A DNA stretch of 64,000 nucleotides from an uncultured bacterium (GCA_902765215.1 CACWZA010000033.1:1-64000), one strand, 5' to 3'. Numbered from the stretch's first letter, positions 38,901-44,434 are shown. Program-made: numbers and translations. The notes: generated from the sequence alone by a model not told the origin.

Positions 38901-39442
38901 ATGTTAACAGACTTTCTCTCAAGACTAACTCAACCGATACTGATATCAAAGGTAAGGTTAAGAAAAGCGGTCAAATCAGAACGAAAGACAAACGTATATC
39001 TATAAATAACGTAAACTTCGAACCTGATCACAGTGCAACTGCACAACTTCATACAGGAAAGAATAAGTTCCATTTGAAAACTAACGGCAGTAAAGATATT
39101 CAAATTGATTCAAAATTTGTCGTAAGACACAATCAAGGCTATGTAATAAACGGAACTGACTTCTTATCAAGTATGGAATCTGAAGCCATTAAATCTGCTG
39201 AGTTAAGCCTGAAAAATTCTGATAGGAGAAAAGGTATTCAGAAAGAAGCGGATGATTCGCTTTACGGAACAGAAAAACTGACGGATGATGCTATACTCAT
39301 CAAAACTATCCACGGTGAAATAATCACTCCTGAGAATGTTTATGATGTTATAAATTCAGGTGAGAGTCTATCGCTGAACTTTATCAAAACCAAAAAGAAA
39401 GCAAAAGCGACAATATATGACAAGATAAGTTATTTAAAATAA
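23966..39442 (+). CDS. LktA-type filamentous adhesin, TpsA exoprotein (5158 aa)
   Basis: Secreted giant surface or shed protein, the partner of the divergent TpsB. Signal peptide to about residue 31 (ending AVFATE). The TPS secretion domain follows (about 33-260) with the NPHG variant of the NPNG motif at 127-130 and IIGKDGVFNVGSLTL. The bulk is beta-helix sequence made of ~60-residue units. Around residues 1850-2400 these are very rich in Gly/Ala (GGGVAGVG, AGGGTAGVAGV) with N/D-rich turns. A hydrophilic linker lies at ~2410-2515. A long coiled coil (~3260-3476) with four cysteines interrupts the beta-helix. The C-terminal ~80 residues are charged, with no membrane anchor. Likely role: attachment or biofilm; activity unproven. 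It follows the Fusobacterium leukotoxin-LktA family architecture. Confidence 0.9.
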   Translation: MLSHLYKFKRLIAFILVSAFCATNTSIAVFATEITKYTTLPTNTNIEQVAGKNIWNITTQTTAKNGTIGFNNFAKFNVSKDHIVNLRLINQQNKLVNLIFDSQASQINGIVNSFKNGQIGGNVLFANPHGFIIGKDGVFNVGSLTLMTPKEDVMKKIFDGSSVNETNLDKLITFKFGSDNYYVGTSDDGKTKLEMVPAEITIDGKINSGAGIDIINGGRTISIGKDAELNANMTFTTDENGENVTASVGPAPTGISTFKTAMDEGKGINIISQNRSSESAYMSSIVNIEGKVHANGADVITQTEIHGMSYTDPTSGEEKASVSLVNAKDGADIKGRNVTLRALSEATHGDHNLVGAESSGFLQYLAIPVNCLIDNFVHLGKMNTKVTIEDGAKINASSSANIFAKTDMSAFSAMTISPIFAFDLVLLDVLTETRVKSGASIDSKSLNVNSITNANVSVSTTSTSILDILSDNVFHKGTFGEWGSYAITIVNADINNRAIIENGANLTVAEDLNVLANMTRDFTIATKNGFPLVDKNKGPMGLAVGIAIIDSENEAIMNTDADISGSLVVNANYTGKLTQSTSGNSGSPGEDGAFGMGGKIVKNIIKGVTGGFFFKSWGSKIDKGFDHVGGNSANRANATFGKIHIAGAVNVANDDVKNHAYIGHAKNTEDPNDDDIKPTISAKNITVASVLEDHKSHVTATAASSNGITAVAGAVAVNSKDLDSDAKAYGNFTVKGNDGNSQFGLIVRSNTKVVRPSMLDDLWNFLDFLGIKNYEKTEKKKIDEVKSTNVDDYLDNFNMSSDMQEKIDQNTSVFSLLRIFNYLTQELGAEGFFQTYAESSASAAAREGKTSGWAGAFGVTIADTKSNAELVGGSNVTLNGANANENKVIIAANTDSTMWVGTSLMSIFNIAKIKEGGFLPGTTARDGNATGGSISVLINSADTTASVGNGAVITKATSDNAGDVDVKATENGQFINLAAGSSAADEAGISGNIAVSVVPNCETKATIEQGAVVNNAKDVTVEATKDDNWYDVIFSFANSKASVAFGASTLFIFDNVTAYIMGNVTASGDVLVNAVYDKAFLNVGINMGLAKSGQPSPEEPNIDDIAPAEQPNQDEALLPGLFEEFMEEQGANLNNLGQVGDAQNIINQVNNVGNGNVGNPDKKTYSYAGTILLNVVKDSVQSYIGNGAKVTAGKGVKVSAKSIDQNIEVGTILSFNGNSGGGGTVGFNLNMNDVDAYIGSATVDAKDTTEVIAGEDNILYSFSAGIGQAKDSSGVGTLSLDIQKNDINASIREGAKINTSDGYDVDNQSIKVKADFDNHLVKGVGAISIKVGGTQEGSAKGAAIDVDAAKTDVHAYIKGAEINASKAIDVTAKSNTKLIDITAAGAVSTNGGAYDGSVGLYVSTGTTEAYIENTQVNNSEYNVNNVQTERTNKGADMKVSAENIYDDLTVTGAIAGGTQNSVGGSVRVDVIKDTINSYVSTNSVINTTGKLDLVNKSTLDTIAVTAAGSLSTSSNAFGGAIMLVIDDTTQNSYISGSTVNAGSVGFDTDAILKTIAVTGGVTIATTDNAIGGALYVAVAANEMNTYILDSNVTSTNDISLATDFNTNILSVVICGSGGKGVAASGAINTVVNNSHSNTYIKSTTDKEVKSTAGKVSVKGTDDLKFKAAVGNVNISISSVAAGGAIDTVVDNSNLNAGIEGTKVTANKGVDVSAKATNDIMTIAVGGSGGLGIAAEGSINTVVMAADTKAYIKNSDVNVSDGDVSVTASDEATIKGGTGAVSASISAGALAVSIVTGVINNMIEAQIENSRVVASNDVTVSATAKEMIGTETVPFITIAGGGAAGVSIDGVVDTMVINSTADAHIKGKKSITEENVTKDYGVKAGNNVTVASTGEVTLRSVGGAAGGGGVGGVGATVHTVVIDKDTVSESENTIVEGANITSTATETDNFFTTLVSAAGGGTAGVAGVVNTNVITSDVKTGFKNSTLKATNDITITSNATANMQTITGGVAGGGVAGVGLSAVNDVIRYRMAAYLDNATANFDNLDIDATTNNTYKFSTVSGAGGGTAGVAGVENVNYINNEVKAYATGVLTGNNATIDAEDNVTFKDSYSGVVGGGGVAGVGLAVEVNKVTSTVLAYIGGSKVKVNEISVNAEGNQTYDHIVVAGFAGGGMGAGAGTSLANVIETTVKAYVADGAKIYLGDDDAPSYTNSISLNATNTIDLTEDLGAIAFGLGGGGVGATVAVNKINNTVEAYTGNDVGIKSKDITISAQSNNNLGNDKTAGSLLAVAGAGGLYAGVAGTVMYNSVKDTVNAYVGKNNIVKIADNGKLDIQAKDITKIYDGTGAVAGGAGGVGASVDYNVIENTVVAFIGASSDVQGKGNVSVVADSQETVNNSAYVIAGGIGALSGGVLYLSIGKKVGNASYNNFSDAKDKENFQAGEKQSKEVMDKGDEKAAGANNKFNNSFNDNLNKVAQNGNTQGSRVRDIQKKQSTDSLYTKSSQSGSSIEGTDRNGTTSAFVDTGAKIKANNLTVNAKNSNNLKLKTLGVAVGAVGIGVAAAVTDDTTTINAFVQNNADIDVDSFTLKSESTDKQDITTTAAAGGIVGGSGSVAHINSNKTTNTYINKEAKIKTTNDMLITAVSKSDKDTLKTTANAHGYGGVAVGVSTAHTTNEGNTKIDIGDDVSLVSDKGNITIKTDADEGAYSDAWAATGALAGGTGAESFATVGKDTRVTIGKNFSAVVNDGSEDIKDDEGHVIGTKTFKQGKIEIISNTKNNALAESNGRAYGGISAGGTKTRAKINHKSGVKITDADSAKTIRAQEINILSLADNKVKATTYAGAGAAAGIAGSGVFSEITSNDDVYVGKNYNIEAGKYSSKSSVKNDYLSYNKSNAFGVVCLAIPFIDNTVTSTVNNESYANINSDSSIVISAANEVLKKGVDGYDIYGGSGGLAGGAGGHINDKVTMKTQTKLGGDKAYAMGKFGATTGNGSIDVSAYNIANINEKADLYSHGGIVGADMDSIVKLEADADINVSNKDIRTKDDHISYAARNDVDIYTKSNVESYGGAAGAGGEATAVATKVSATVTFEKDAHSTSGRDTNISAVSNKSLESYMYARTRGLISALNDESNAKSQNSRAYIYINGNGDDNENSGNAVITAFDSINISAINTASKIRADRDSKAYELWCIPYTGKGNKNTENTRSGQIVLNGILKSGEGFNKSLHLNINGESVDENGNVVENGKYGIFVNKEQVGTITTADIEVDIAAYEQSKREAEKKYKDFTKQESEEISNCETIITNNTNAKNTLIANNTELNGKINTATTDKENKQTELNTIKGAYDNMGKLDGTDQEFQDFINTYGPIQSMDMTELITACMNYREHPTDESCISAYKTAKATWVISYAATKESLESDITSLSANINAWGGQIEANNIQIGICENAITTNQAKINNLNATIAVVKAQYEDQIAMIDAEIERLQEMKEQGSEIPVYSMIVDDVIIRSGQITFNGDSVLSIPVTRVSGNGYIHVPGNNASIVIQNDSVSNMVFNKLIINGNLSGGIKYNGTVKDATVHVVSSGSDKCQIKVLNTVDRNDPTVNLDKESNAGDLVFRGNVENPNGAVEITNYTGNVLTEAGITARDLHIRVPNGAYEQKYTNTTQQIGGSSSTGAIVAAGDITIAANTIDINGLIKSGTEIKEATIPDLTVIKRDGKYYQKVGDTETEMTASSTTKGYYYLNLSDDNSDVAVLRQIRAYFKPSDLEQTGNDIDGDIYLFKADTVGGNITLTGNIINTSGTGSGKIELVNGYGHINVTNNSKYTLVTSSLNADDDTKGVLTINDFKFASGGDSTFANLTQASLTDDFIEEHAGTYTAKVGDDGIIITTADNKTEGNGSWSDTQEGTLFDDNCKLISTNYIPGDDAYYVQKAGETVGYWRYVSRSWWTELWFGKKYVWETYYKEPVYGVAKNPVQVRFVGYESPEINVTSKGDIVMNNSISSLPGTINLKSDGNITTRSQSYSISGKNINLTSGGDGSSGTIGQYDSAFSTVKPLQVIVYDDGKLVARGKEVYLNYPKTGISNIDIDAYGGSIYLATDSDSIDMTGKTLFGLQADSLELHADSINLNPADLAQDADYNISIHNWIVRAKDDIYIQNRNSITAKYIVSENNGKIVLRSEKGSIFSGTTDAYSDYNIHGGSFNIYAPCGKIGEADNPLSFARAGIYNVVADGDVYMLSNSKMHIDRVTSVQGNVNLKAQFGIIASDITTTKSGKEFTYQYDNTTQSNVPVYVNDGGVVPEDDRRVYHISSGSSTYTDPDTNEQVTENGNIRLVTNAGNLENLTVDTDGVITAYAGFNVADDDFIDTEHYIDGTSDINITLLSKALPQTTPTMTEEEAFAAYDIENRKDMTIKRVFATQNVTLSSERGVSKEVDSDGVIYGSSITINAVGDVGGAEDSTALNFGTLGEVSVYTKADSNVNIFNVGSLKINRIDVTNNIVKQNADETTYGSDSNSIGSIKIYSIGDITNAIKDKEVVDTKTTTTISGVDTETQEPTTQKVEIDTKNLADKKQTEPNIRGKNIEIVTVASNIGDYNNELIVETTSSYGGLKYDQMGWLSSSGDVQGAFIRGVGDTLYITKGDSNQNLRVVTDDTNIVITNAEIYGNADIRSNTGNITLNNITADGVLKHEYELNVLTTKDIVLNGAKANEILLDSSNITVKGDISTDTLVAVAKDHATLDGATVSYLSENADKDVPLASVASSGDITLKDSTINGKSVFVTSDLNNLSDVPNNIYVDNVTVNDNLVITSSGDTNISTLTVDGEFTNKSEYTAVTEKLDVVEDANITAENNVVIADGHMQKDLNVVAKNLYVEDIQLDGNINADVDTADINTNYDLNVGIIQGNGDNIHTEDLKINSAGNILNSKTEDYVNIYAKNVDLIAGDSIGERELPLVINLPKGNSVAIEAGNLANIKTTGAGPNYTKYKADEAIIKAEGKVKMRGLDVNRLSLKTNSTDTDIKGKVKKSGQIRTKDKRISINNVNFEPDHSATAQLHTGKNKFHLKTNGSKDIQIDSKFVVRHNQGYVINGTDFLSSMESEAIKSAELSLKNSDRRKGIQKEADDSLYGTEKLTDDAILIKTIHGEIITPENVYDVINSGESLSLNFIKTKKKAKATIYDKISYLK

Positions 39443-39453
39443 CATATATACAA

Positions 39454-39480
39454 AAAGCCATTGTATTTTACAATGGCTTT
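39454..39480 (+). terminator. Terminator of the giant adhesin gene
   Basis: Perfect 12-bp stem aaagccattgta / tacaatggcttt with a TTT loop, 11 bases after the stop, followed by a T-rich stretch. Confidence 0.9.
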
Positions 39481-39490
39481 ATTGTTTTTA

Positions 39491-39762
39491 TGGTGTCGAC
39501 GGCGGGACTGTATCGGATTATTGCTTCACACCTTCAAGCCGTTCACTTCATTTTGCTTATGGAATGGGAGTGTTGCCGTAAGGCATAAACTCATTCCGCA
39601 AAATAGTCGTTCACTATTTCGGTGCTACTTCGAGTTAGGCTCACTTCGTTCGCCGTCACTCTACGCAAAATCCTCTGAACCCGTATGCACTTCGTACAAG
39701 CAGATTAAAGCCCACACCTTTTCAATATAAAAAGGACAGTAACATAAGTCACTGTCCTTTTT
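39491..39762 (-). repeat. tRNA-Leu-tailed structured repeat, copy C (type III)
   Basis: Core tggtgtcgacggcgggact at 39491-39509, then gtatcggattattgc. The nested stem on the minus strand is GGATT-TTGC with GCAA-TAATCC, where copy A has TTCGG/CCGAA: both strands changed together. Contains caccttcaagccgttcac and cacttcgttcgccgtcac blocks, then cctctgaacccgtatgc. The end hairpin (39729-39762) has stem aaaaaggacagt. Confidence 0.8.
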
Positions 39763-39888
39763 ATTGTCGATGAGGTTACTATTTTGGAACCCAACGACAA
39801 TATTTATCAGCAAATAGTATCTGTCATGAAACAGTCTACTCAGGAATACTACAATATGAGAATGATTCTGGGATTAGAATGTGCTTAG
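39763..39888 (+). pseudogene. 3' coding fragment of an unknown family (copy 3 of 4)
   Basis: The frame LFIVDEVTILEPNDNIYQQI, then VSVMKQSTQEYYNMRMILGL, ECA and stop is the cleanest copy of the family. A TAA lies just upstream inside the hairpin and no start codon precedes it. The core here is shortened to ttgtcgatg (three bases lost), which keeps the reading frame. Confidence 0.55.
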
Positions 39889-39897
39889 ATTTTGTTT

Positions 39898-40509
39898 TTA
39901 TATGTTCAAATAATTTTTTATGATTTCAGAATCTTTAATTAAATCTTCAAATTCTTCTGTGCCAAGTGGATGACTTAATTCTTCAATTTTGGTACTAATT
40001 ATAGGGATTCTCATTGCATTATAAAATTGTTCTATTAATTTATGTTTTGAAATTATGAAATCCTGATGGACTTTAAATAATCCAACTACAATCCCATTTG
40101 GTTGTTGAACTCTATCACTAATATGCATGAATCTGATTTTTTCACCATTAATATTCTGAATATAAAAGAATGATTCAGGACCTTCTTCTTCACATGCAAA
40201 ATACAAATCTTCTGTTGTTTGTGTCAATAATTCAAGAAAATACCATAATTCGTTCATACAATTTTCTGCAAAACCATAATAACAATAACTAATATTCTTA
40301 TTATTACTGATAGTAAAATCATAATCTATAAAACCGAGTCCCCAGTCATCATTTGCAGTAATAATAACATTTTCGCCATCAACAGGATGAGAACTTTCAA
40401 TTAATTCTTTTATAGTTAATTCACCATTTTCTAGCAGTTCTCTATTATCATAGAAAAATTGCCATTCTTTAAATGCTGATTCTTGTTGTTTTTGCCATAA
40501 CTCATTCAT
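39898..40509 (-). CDS. Hypothetical 203-aa cytosolic protein
   Basis: Not recognised. The start at 40509 (MNELWQKQQE) is preferred because gaggt lies 7-8 bases upstream; the longer frame begins with an ATG that overlaps that site. The protein is acidic, rich in W, F and Y (DDWGLGFIDYDF, YCYYGFAENCMNELWYFLELL), without signal peptide or membrane helix. Small, aromatic, acidic single genes between repeats in accessory regions are often immunity or defence-accessory proteins, but nothing here proves that. A hairpin attctgaa/ttcagaat lies just upstream. Confidence 0.65.
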   Translation of the reverse strand: MNELWQKQQESAFKEWQFFYDNRELLENGELTIKELIESSHPVDGENVIITANDDWGLGFIDYDFTISNNKNISYCYYGFAENCMNELWYFLELLTQTTEDLYFACEEEGPESFFYIQNINGEKIRFMHISDRVQQPNGIVVGLFKVHQDFIISKHKLIEQFYNAMRIPIISTKIEELSHPLGTEEFEDLIKDSEIIKNYLNI

Positions 40510-40599
40510 GATAGACCTCATTTAAATAATATCATAAACGAGGTATGTGTCAGAAACGGACATAGATAAAATGTTATTCTGAACTTGTTTCAGAATCTT

Positions 40600-40826
40600 A
40601 AACGGCGGGACTGTATCGGATTATTCGGGTACGCATAACACTACTTTCGCTATTAAATCCTGACGGATTTAGTCGCTCATTCGTGTTATTTGCTCTTACG
40701 AGTTTCGCAACTTCGTTGCTCACTCTACCGAAAATCCTCTGAACCCTTGTGTGCTACGCACAGGCAAGTTAAAGCCCTCACCATTTCAATATAAAAAGGA
40801 CAGTAACTTATGTCACTGTCCTTTTT
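40600..40826 (-). repeat. tRNA-Leu-tailed structured repeat, copy D1 (type III, core truncated)
   Basis: Begins aacggcgggactgtatcgg without the ggtgtcg part. The nested stem uses gattattcgggta and taccgaaaatcc, as in copy A. It shares gcgcaacttcgttgc-type palindromes (gcaac-ttc-gttgc) and the gaacccttgtgtgct end. The interior differs from A in a palindrome (aaatcctgacggattt instead of aaaattactgtcgtaatttt), a whole-stem replacement. End hairpin 40793-40826, stem aaaaaggacagt. Confidence 0.78.
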
Positions 40827-40827
40827 A

Positions 40828-41045
40828 TGGTGTCGATGGCGGGACTGTCTTGACCTGTTCGCGTTAAACATTTACCTCTCATAAAACAATAGCTAATTGT
40901 TTTATTCGGCAGAGTGGTTTTTCTTTTCAGAAACTTCGTTTCTTTGCTCACAGGTCGCTGAACCCGAATGAACTTCGTTCAACGGATTCGCGTCATTACC
41001 ATACGAACAATAAAACAGACGATAACAAAAGTCATCGTCTGTTTT
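40828..41045 (-). repeat. tRNA-Leu-tailed structured repeat, copy D2 (type II)
   Basis: Core tggtgtcgatggcgggact at 40828-40846. The nested stem is gacctgt/acaggtc, where copy B2 has gctgcgctcgcg-type pairing: a clear co-variation. Interior palindromes aaaacaat/attgtttt and gaaac-ttc-gtttc. The end carries gaacccgaatgaac/gttcaacggattc and the hairpin 41012-41045 with stem aaaacagacgat. Confidence 0.8.
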
Positions 41046-41046
41046 A

Positions 41047-41206
41047 TGGTGTCGACGAGGTTACTATTTTGGAACCCAACGACAATGAAACTATACCACA
41101 AAAAACGTTGCCTAACAACGTTTATCAACGCATAGTTTATATTATGAAACAGTCTACACAGGAATACTATAATATGCGTATGATATTAGGGTTAGAATGT
41201 AAATAA
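41047..41206 (+). pseudogene. 3' coding fragment of an unknown family (copy 4 of 4)
   Basis: Frame YGVDEVTILEPNDN, then an insert of about 15 codons relative to the other copies (contains a small palindrome aacgttgcctaacaacgtt), then YIMKQSTQEYYNMRMILGLE, CK and stop. The insertion is a multiple of three, so the ends stay in frame. Confidence 0.55.
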
Positions 41207-41208
41207 TT

Positions 41209-41372
41209 GTTGGGTTTTACCCAACCTACTTGCTAAACAGTTATCCAAAATGGGATTTTTAGTTACTTGTCCTTGGAATTTAATATTACGTACTTTATAT
41301 TGATTATTAATTGGTAAAATTTGCACTTCACACATACCTATATTATAGTTCGTGGGTTGGGTGAAACCCAAC
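41209..41372. mobile_element. MITE-like element with palindromic ends
   Basis: Terminal inverted repeats of about 21 bases, 41209-41229 and 41352-41372, match at all but two positions. Each is itself a palindrome (gttgggttttacccaac; gttgggtgaaacccaac). The gttgggt..acccaac type is known to me as a common dispersed palindrome in cyanobacteria. The interior (~120 bases) is AT-rich. An open frame over it (41192-41410, minus) is most likely chance. Flanks are A/T-rich and a target duplication cannot be assigned. Confidence 0.65.
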
Positions 41373-41382
41373 ATTATTATTA

Positions 41383-41402
41383 TGGTGTCGTTCGGGTTTG
41401 AT
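41383..41402. repeat. Short remnant of the repeat core (E)
   Basis: tggtgtcg follows the MITE-like element and is joined to ttcgggtttga. This is the smallest remnant of the tRNA-end core. Confidence 0.4.
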
Positions 41403-41413
41403 TTAATCAATCA

Positions 41414-42907
41414 TTACTCATGTATCATTGGAGGTATAATTGTATAGTAAAATTTATATTTTTTAGTTTTACCAAGTTTATTTTTAATCACAAAATCATA
41501 GCGGATAGGATTAATTTGGTAATCATCAGGCAGTAATATTATCATTTCTTTGACATAATGAATAAGATTTTTCTTACTTTTGCCGACAACCAGTACTCCT
41601 GATTTTATTACATCTTCGTGGTCAATCCAAGGGTTTTTATATCCGAAGGTTTCTATTATAACCTTTGGTCGTCTTGTATTATATTCCTTTATTTTATATA
41701 CATAATCACCGGTTCCGCATATATACTTCAATTCAGAATTGTTTGTCGTATTATCCCAAACCTTATTTAGATTTGGTACAATTTCCTGATACGGGAAAGA
41801 CATGTGTAATTTTGTTTGAAGTTGTGAAAATATAAACATTCCTGTCAGCCAGGCAATCATTAGTCCATATATCCATTTTAAGAAATAACTGAAGGTTTTT
41901 TCGTTAAATTTAATTGGGAAAAAGTAAAAAAGGAATATCCCGACAAAAGATACCATTATAGAACCCCACATTCCCAAAATCCGGTTATTTTCTATTGCAG
42001 CCATACAGCCTTGAGCAAGTATCGGGACAAAGGTTATCAATAATATAAAAATACTTTCACTGTTTTTTAAATTTTTATTTGTTTCGATTTGTTTGGTTTG
42101 CAGCCCTAAAAACAGATACACAGCTATACAGGTGGTAACGGATAATACCTGATCCAACAAGAATTTTAGAGGAAATACAATTCTTCCGAACTGAATCAGA
42201 AATTGCGGGGTGTTGTGTGAACCTATTTCTGTTCTTTCCGCCATATAGATAAACGAAAAGAAGTCTGTTTTGAACAAAAATATAATATGAGGAAGTATAA
42301 TCAGGAAGCCTGTTAGTATTGATATGTACATTCCTTTTTGTCGGAATTGCTTTCTGTCACATAATATAAGATATAAAAATAAAGCAAAAAACAGGAAAAT
42401 GACCTGATATTTACAAAGTACGCCGAGGGCGGAAGCCACCCCAAATAATATCCAATCGACAGTTTTATTTCCTTTTACGGATTTGTAAAAATAATACGTT
42501 ATCATTGGCCATATTGCCATTGATAAAAAATTACAGTTAAAATTCTCATAAAAAGCAATATAAGTATAATAATAACAAGATGTCATAATTAGTGAAGAAC
42601 ATATTGCTTTTTCGGGTTCGAGAAAAAACTTTGCAAGTTTATATATAAAAATAAACCCTATCAAAATAGAAATTTGTCCTAAAAAATAAGCAACAAAATC
42701 GTGATGACCACATAGATTATAAACACCGCCTAAAAGCCAACCTGAAAGCGGAGGGTGTTTGTTAGTCCCAAAATCTACAAGTTCACCCCATGAAATTGCC
42801 TCTAATGCATCATTTCCAATAATATTACGTACTAAACAAAGGCAACTCCAACACAATGCGTTTATGAATAAAAAAATATATAAACTTTTCTTCTTTTCTT
42901 CAATCAT
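41414..42907 (-). CDS. GT39/ArnT-type membrane glycosyltransferase
   Basis: 497 residues with an N-terminal helix (10-28) and about ten further membrane helices. The first periplasmic loop has the acidic site expected of polyprenyl-phosphate-sugar transferases (GNDALEAISWGE) and the following NKHPPLSGWLLGG motif, typical of the PMT_2/GT39 clan. The C-terminal ~120 residues are a soluble periplasmic domain. Such enzymes move a sugar from undecaprenyl phosphate to lipid A or other envelope glycans; the acceptor is unknown. Divergent from the GT9 gene with a 215-base gap; both lie in the accessory region. Confidence 0.85.
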   Translation of the reverse strand: MIEEKKKSLYIFLFINALCWSCLCLVRNIIGNDALEAISWGELVDFGTNKHPPLSGWLLGGVYNLCGHHDFVAYFLGQISILIGFIFIYKLAKFFLEPEKAICSSLIMTSCYYYTYIAFYENFNCNFLSMAIWPMITYYFYKSVKGNKTVDWILFGVASALGVLCKYQVIFLFFALFLYLILCDRKQFRQKGMYISILTGFLIILPHIIFLFKTDFFSFIYMAERTEIGSHNTPQFLIQFGRIVFPLKFLLDQVLSVTTCIAVYLFLGLQTKQIETNKNLKNSESIFILLITFVPILAQGCMAAIENNRILGMWGSIMVSFVGIFLFYFFPIKFNEKTFSYFLKWIYGLMIAWLTGMFIFSQLQTKLHMSFPYQEIVPNLNKVWDNTTNNSELKYICGTGDYVYKIKEYNTRRPKVIIETFGYKNPWIDHEDVIKSGVLVVGKSKKNLIHYVKEMIILLPDDYQINPIRYDFVIKNKLGKTKKYKFYYTIIPPMIHE

Positions 42908-43122
42908 ATTATATATGTTATCACAAAAGAATTATTTATGTTTTCTCCAAAAAGGATTCTTTAGTTTAAGTTTACAAGTTTTGCACACAGGTACAAAAAA
43001 CAGACATGTCTTTGTTAAGCTCAAAATTATATACATTGATTTAATATTGATTCTATGCGAAAATGTTTTAGGAGTTGACTAAAAAATAACAATTTTTTAT
43101 ATGTCAGTTATGTAAAATATTG

Positions 43123-44142
43123 ATGAAATTTAAGAAGGGCATGAAAAAGAAAAACTTTGGAAACAGAATAGCAGTTATGATATTAGGTCCGTTGGGTGAT
43201 GTAATAAATACGTCTGTTGTATTCAGAACTCTTGCGGATGCATATCCTCATGCAACATTATCAATTATTGCTACGGACAGGGGTGCACCTGCAACTGTCG
43301 GTATTCCTGAAATTACCGATAAGTATATTTTAGATACATCAAATACCGGCAATAGAAAAAATGCGGGTTCGTTTAAATTTGCGTGGTCTTTAAGGGGCAA
43401 ATTTGACACAGTTATAGTGCTGGACAATTCTCTTCGATCCGCTGTTTGTGCCTTTTTAACCTGTGCAAAAAACAGAATTGGCAGAGGGAGAGAATTGAGA
43501 GAGTTATTTTTAACTGATATTGTTCCGTATTTAGATGAAGAAAAGAATTGTAGAATTCACGTGTCAGAACACTATGCAAGATGCCTGAAACCTTTGAATA
43601 TTTACAAAGAAAATTTAGACACTTCTTTTGTCTTTGATGAAAAAGAGGAAAAAGTTGTTTCTGATCTCTTAGAAAATAATAATCTTTCTGATAAGAAAAT
43701 AATAGGTTTTTGTCCTGCTTGCGGGTCTAAAAGAAAAACTTTATTGTTGGAAGACAGTATTAAAATTCTTAAATACTTAAACTCACTAAATAAATATGAT
43801 GTAGTCATCGTTGGAGGGAATGACGTTAAAGATTATGTATCAAAATTAAAACAGGAAGATATAGAATTTACAGATTTTAGCGGTCATACAACATTTTCTC
43901 AAACGGCAGCACTAATTAATAAATGTGAAAAATTTATAAGCGTTGATACATCATGTATGCATTTGGCGCTGGCAAGAAAAGTCCCGACATTATCCATATT
44001 TTTTAATAATCTTGGTACAAAGTGGGGTCCGAAAAATTTGGATATAAATCGTTGTTATACAAATTTAACTGCAAAAGAACTTGATATGGACTTATTTATA
44101 AAAACATTCTCAGAAATTAAGGATAAATCTTCACTTGTGTAA
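43123..44142 (+). CDS. Glycosyltransferase family 9 (heptosyltransferase-like)
   Basis: Adds a sugar, classically ADP-heptose, to the LPS core in the cytoplasm. About 339 residues. GT-B fold marks: N-terminal RIAVMILGPLGDVINTSVVFRTL, GFCPACGSKRKT in the middle (nucleotide-sugar loop) and FISVDTSCMHLALARKVPTLSIF near the C-terminus (family SVDTG.MHLA with C in place of G). The start is uncertain among 43123, 43141 and a TTG at 43120; none has a well-spaced ribosome site. It ends the accessory stretch before the last repeats and tRNA-Leu. Confidence 0.85.
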   Translation: MKFKKGMKKKNFGNRIAVMILGPLGDVINTSVVFRTLADAYPHATLSIIATDRGAPATVGIPEITDKYILDTSNTGNRKNAGSFKFAWSLRGKFDTVIVLDNSLRSAVCAFLTCAKNRIGRGRELRELFLTDIVPYLDEEKNCRIHVSEHYARCLKPLNIYKENLDTSFVFDEKEEKVVSDLLENNNLSDKKIIGFCPACGSKRKTLLLEDSIKILKYLNSLNKYDVVIVGGNDVKDYVSKLKQEDIEFTDFSGHTTFSQTAALINKCEKFISVDTSCMHLALARKVPTLSIFFNNLGTKWGPKNLDINRCYTNLTAKELDMDLFIKTFSEIKDKSSLV

Positions 44143-44236
44143 ATATAAACCCCAATATTATTGATAAAATATACATTTTTATATTTTTCATCTCAAGTTG
44201 CCAGTTGTAGTGTGCAATTTTTTACCCTTATAAAAA

Positions 44237-44433
44237 TGGTGTCGATGGCGGGACTGTCTTGGATTTGCTTCACGCTCACAGAGTTTTGTTTGCGGTACTT
44301 CGTACCTGTCAACAAAATCTGTTCGCTATCCGGACTAACTTCGTGTCGTCCGTCCGCAAATCCGCTTGAGGTGGGGTTCGCGTCCCCTTCTGTCAAAATA
44401 AAATCGCCAATAACAAAAGTCATTGGCTATTTT
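44237..44433 (-). repeat. tRNA-Leu-tailed structured repeat, copy F1 (type I, shortened)
   Basis: Core tggtgtcgatggcgggact at 44237-44255 then the type I module, very close to copies A, B1 and B3. The gaaccctgaccgaac arm is deleted (cttgaggtggggttc). The end hairpin 44400-44433 matches that of B1 but with one broken pair (tcgcc in place of tagcc). Confidence 0.8.
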
Positions 44434-44434
44434 A

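Noticed and set aside
39461-39730. 89-codon plus-strand frame within repeat copy C
   Set aside because: It begins inside the adhesin terminator and spans the tRNA-end core and module; no ribosome site and a Cys/Arg-rich nonsense composition.
18675-40873. gttaaac in type II modules (21230, 40864 and similar) as an integron attC GTTRRRY core
   Set aside because: A degenerate 7-mer is expected by chance, the partner R'' box is not consistently placed, and no integron integrase is present. Only the general logic of folded recombination sites is kept as an idea.
41192-41410. 72-codon minus-strand frame over the MITE-like element
   Set aside because: Its ends are the inverted repeats themselves and no ribosome site precedes it.
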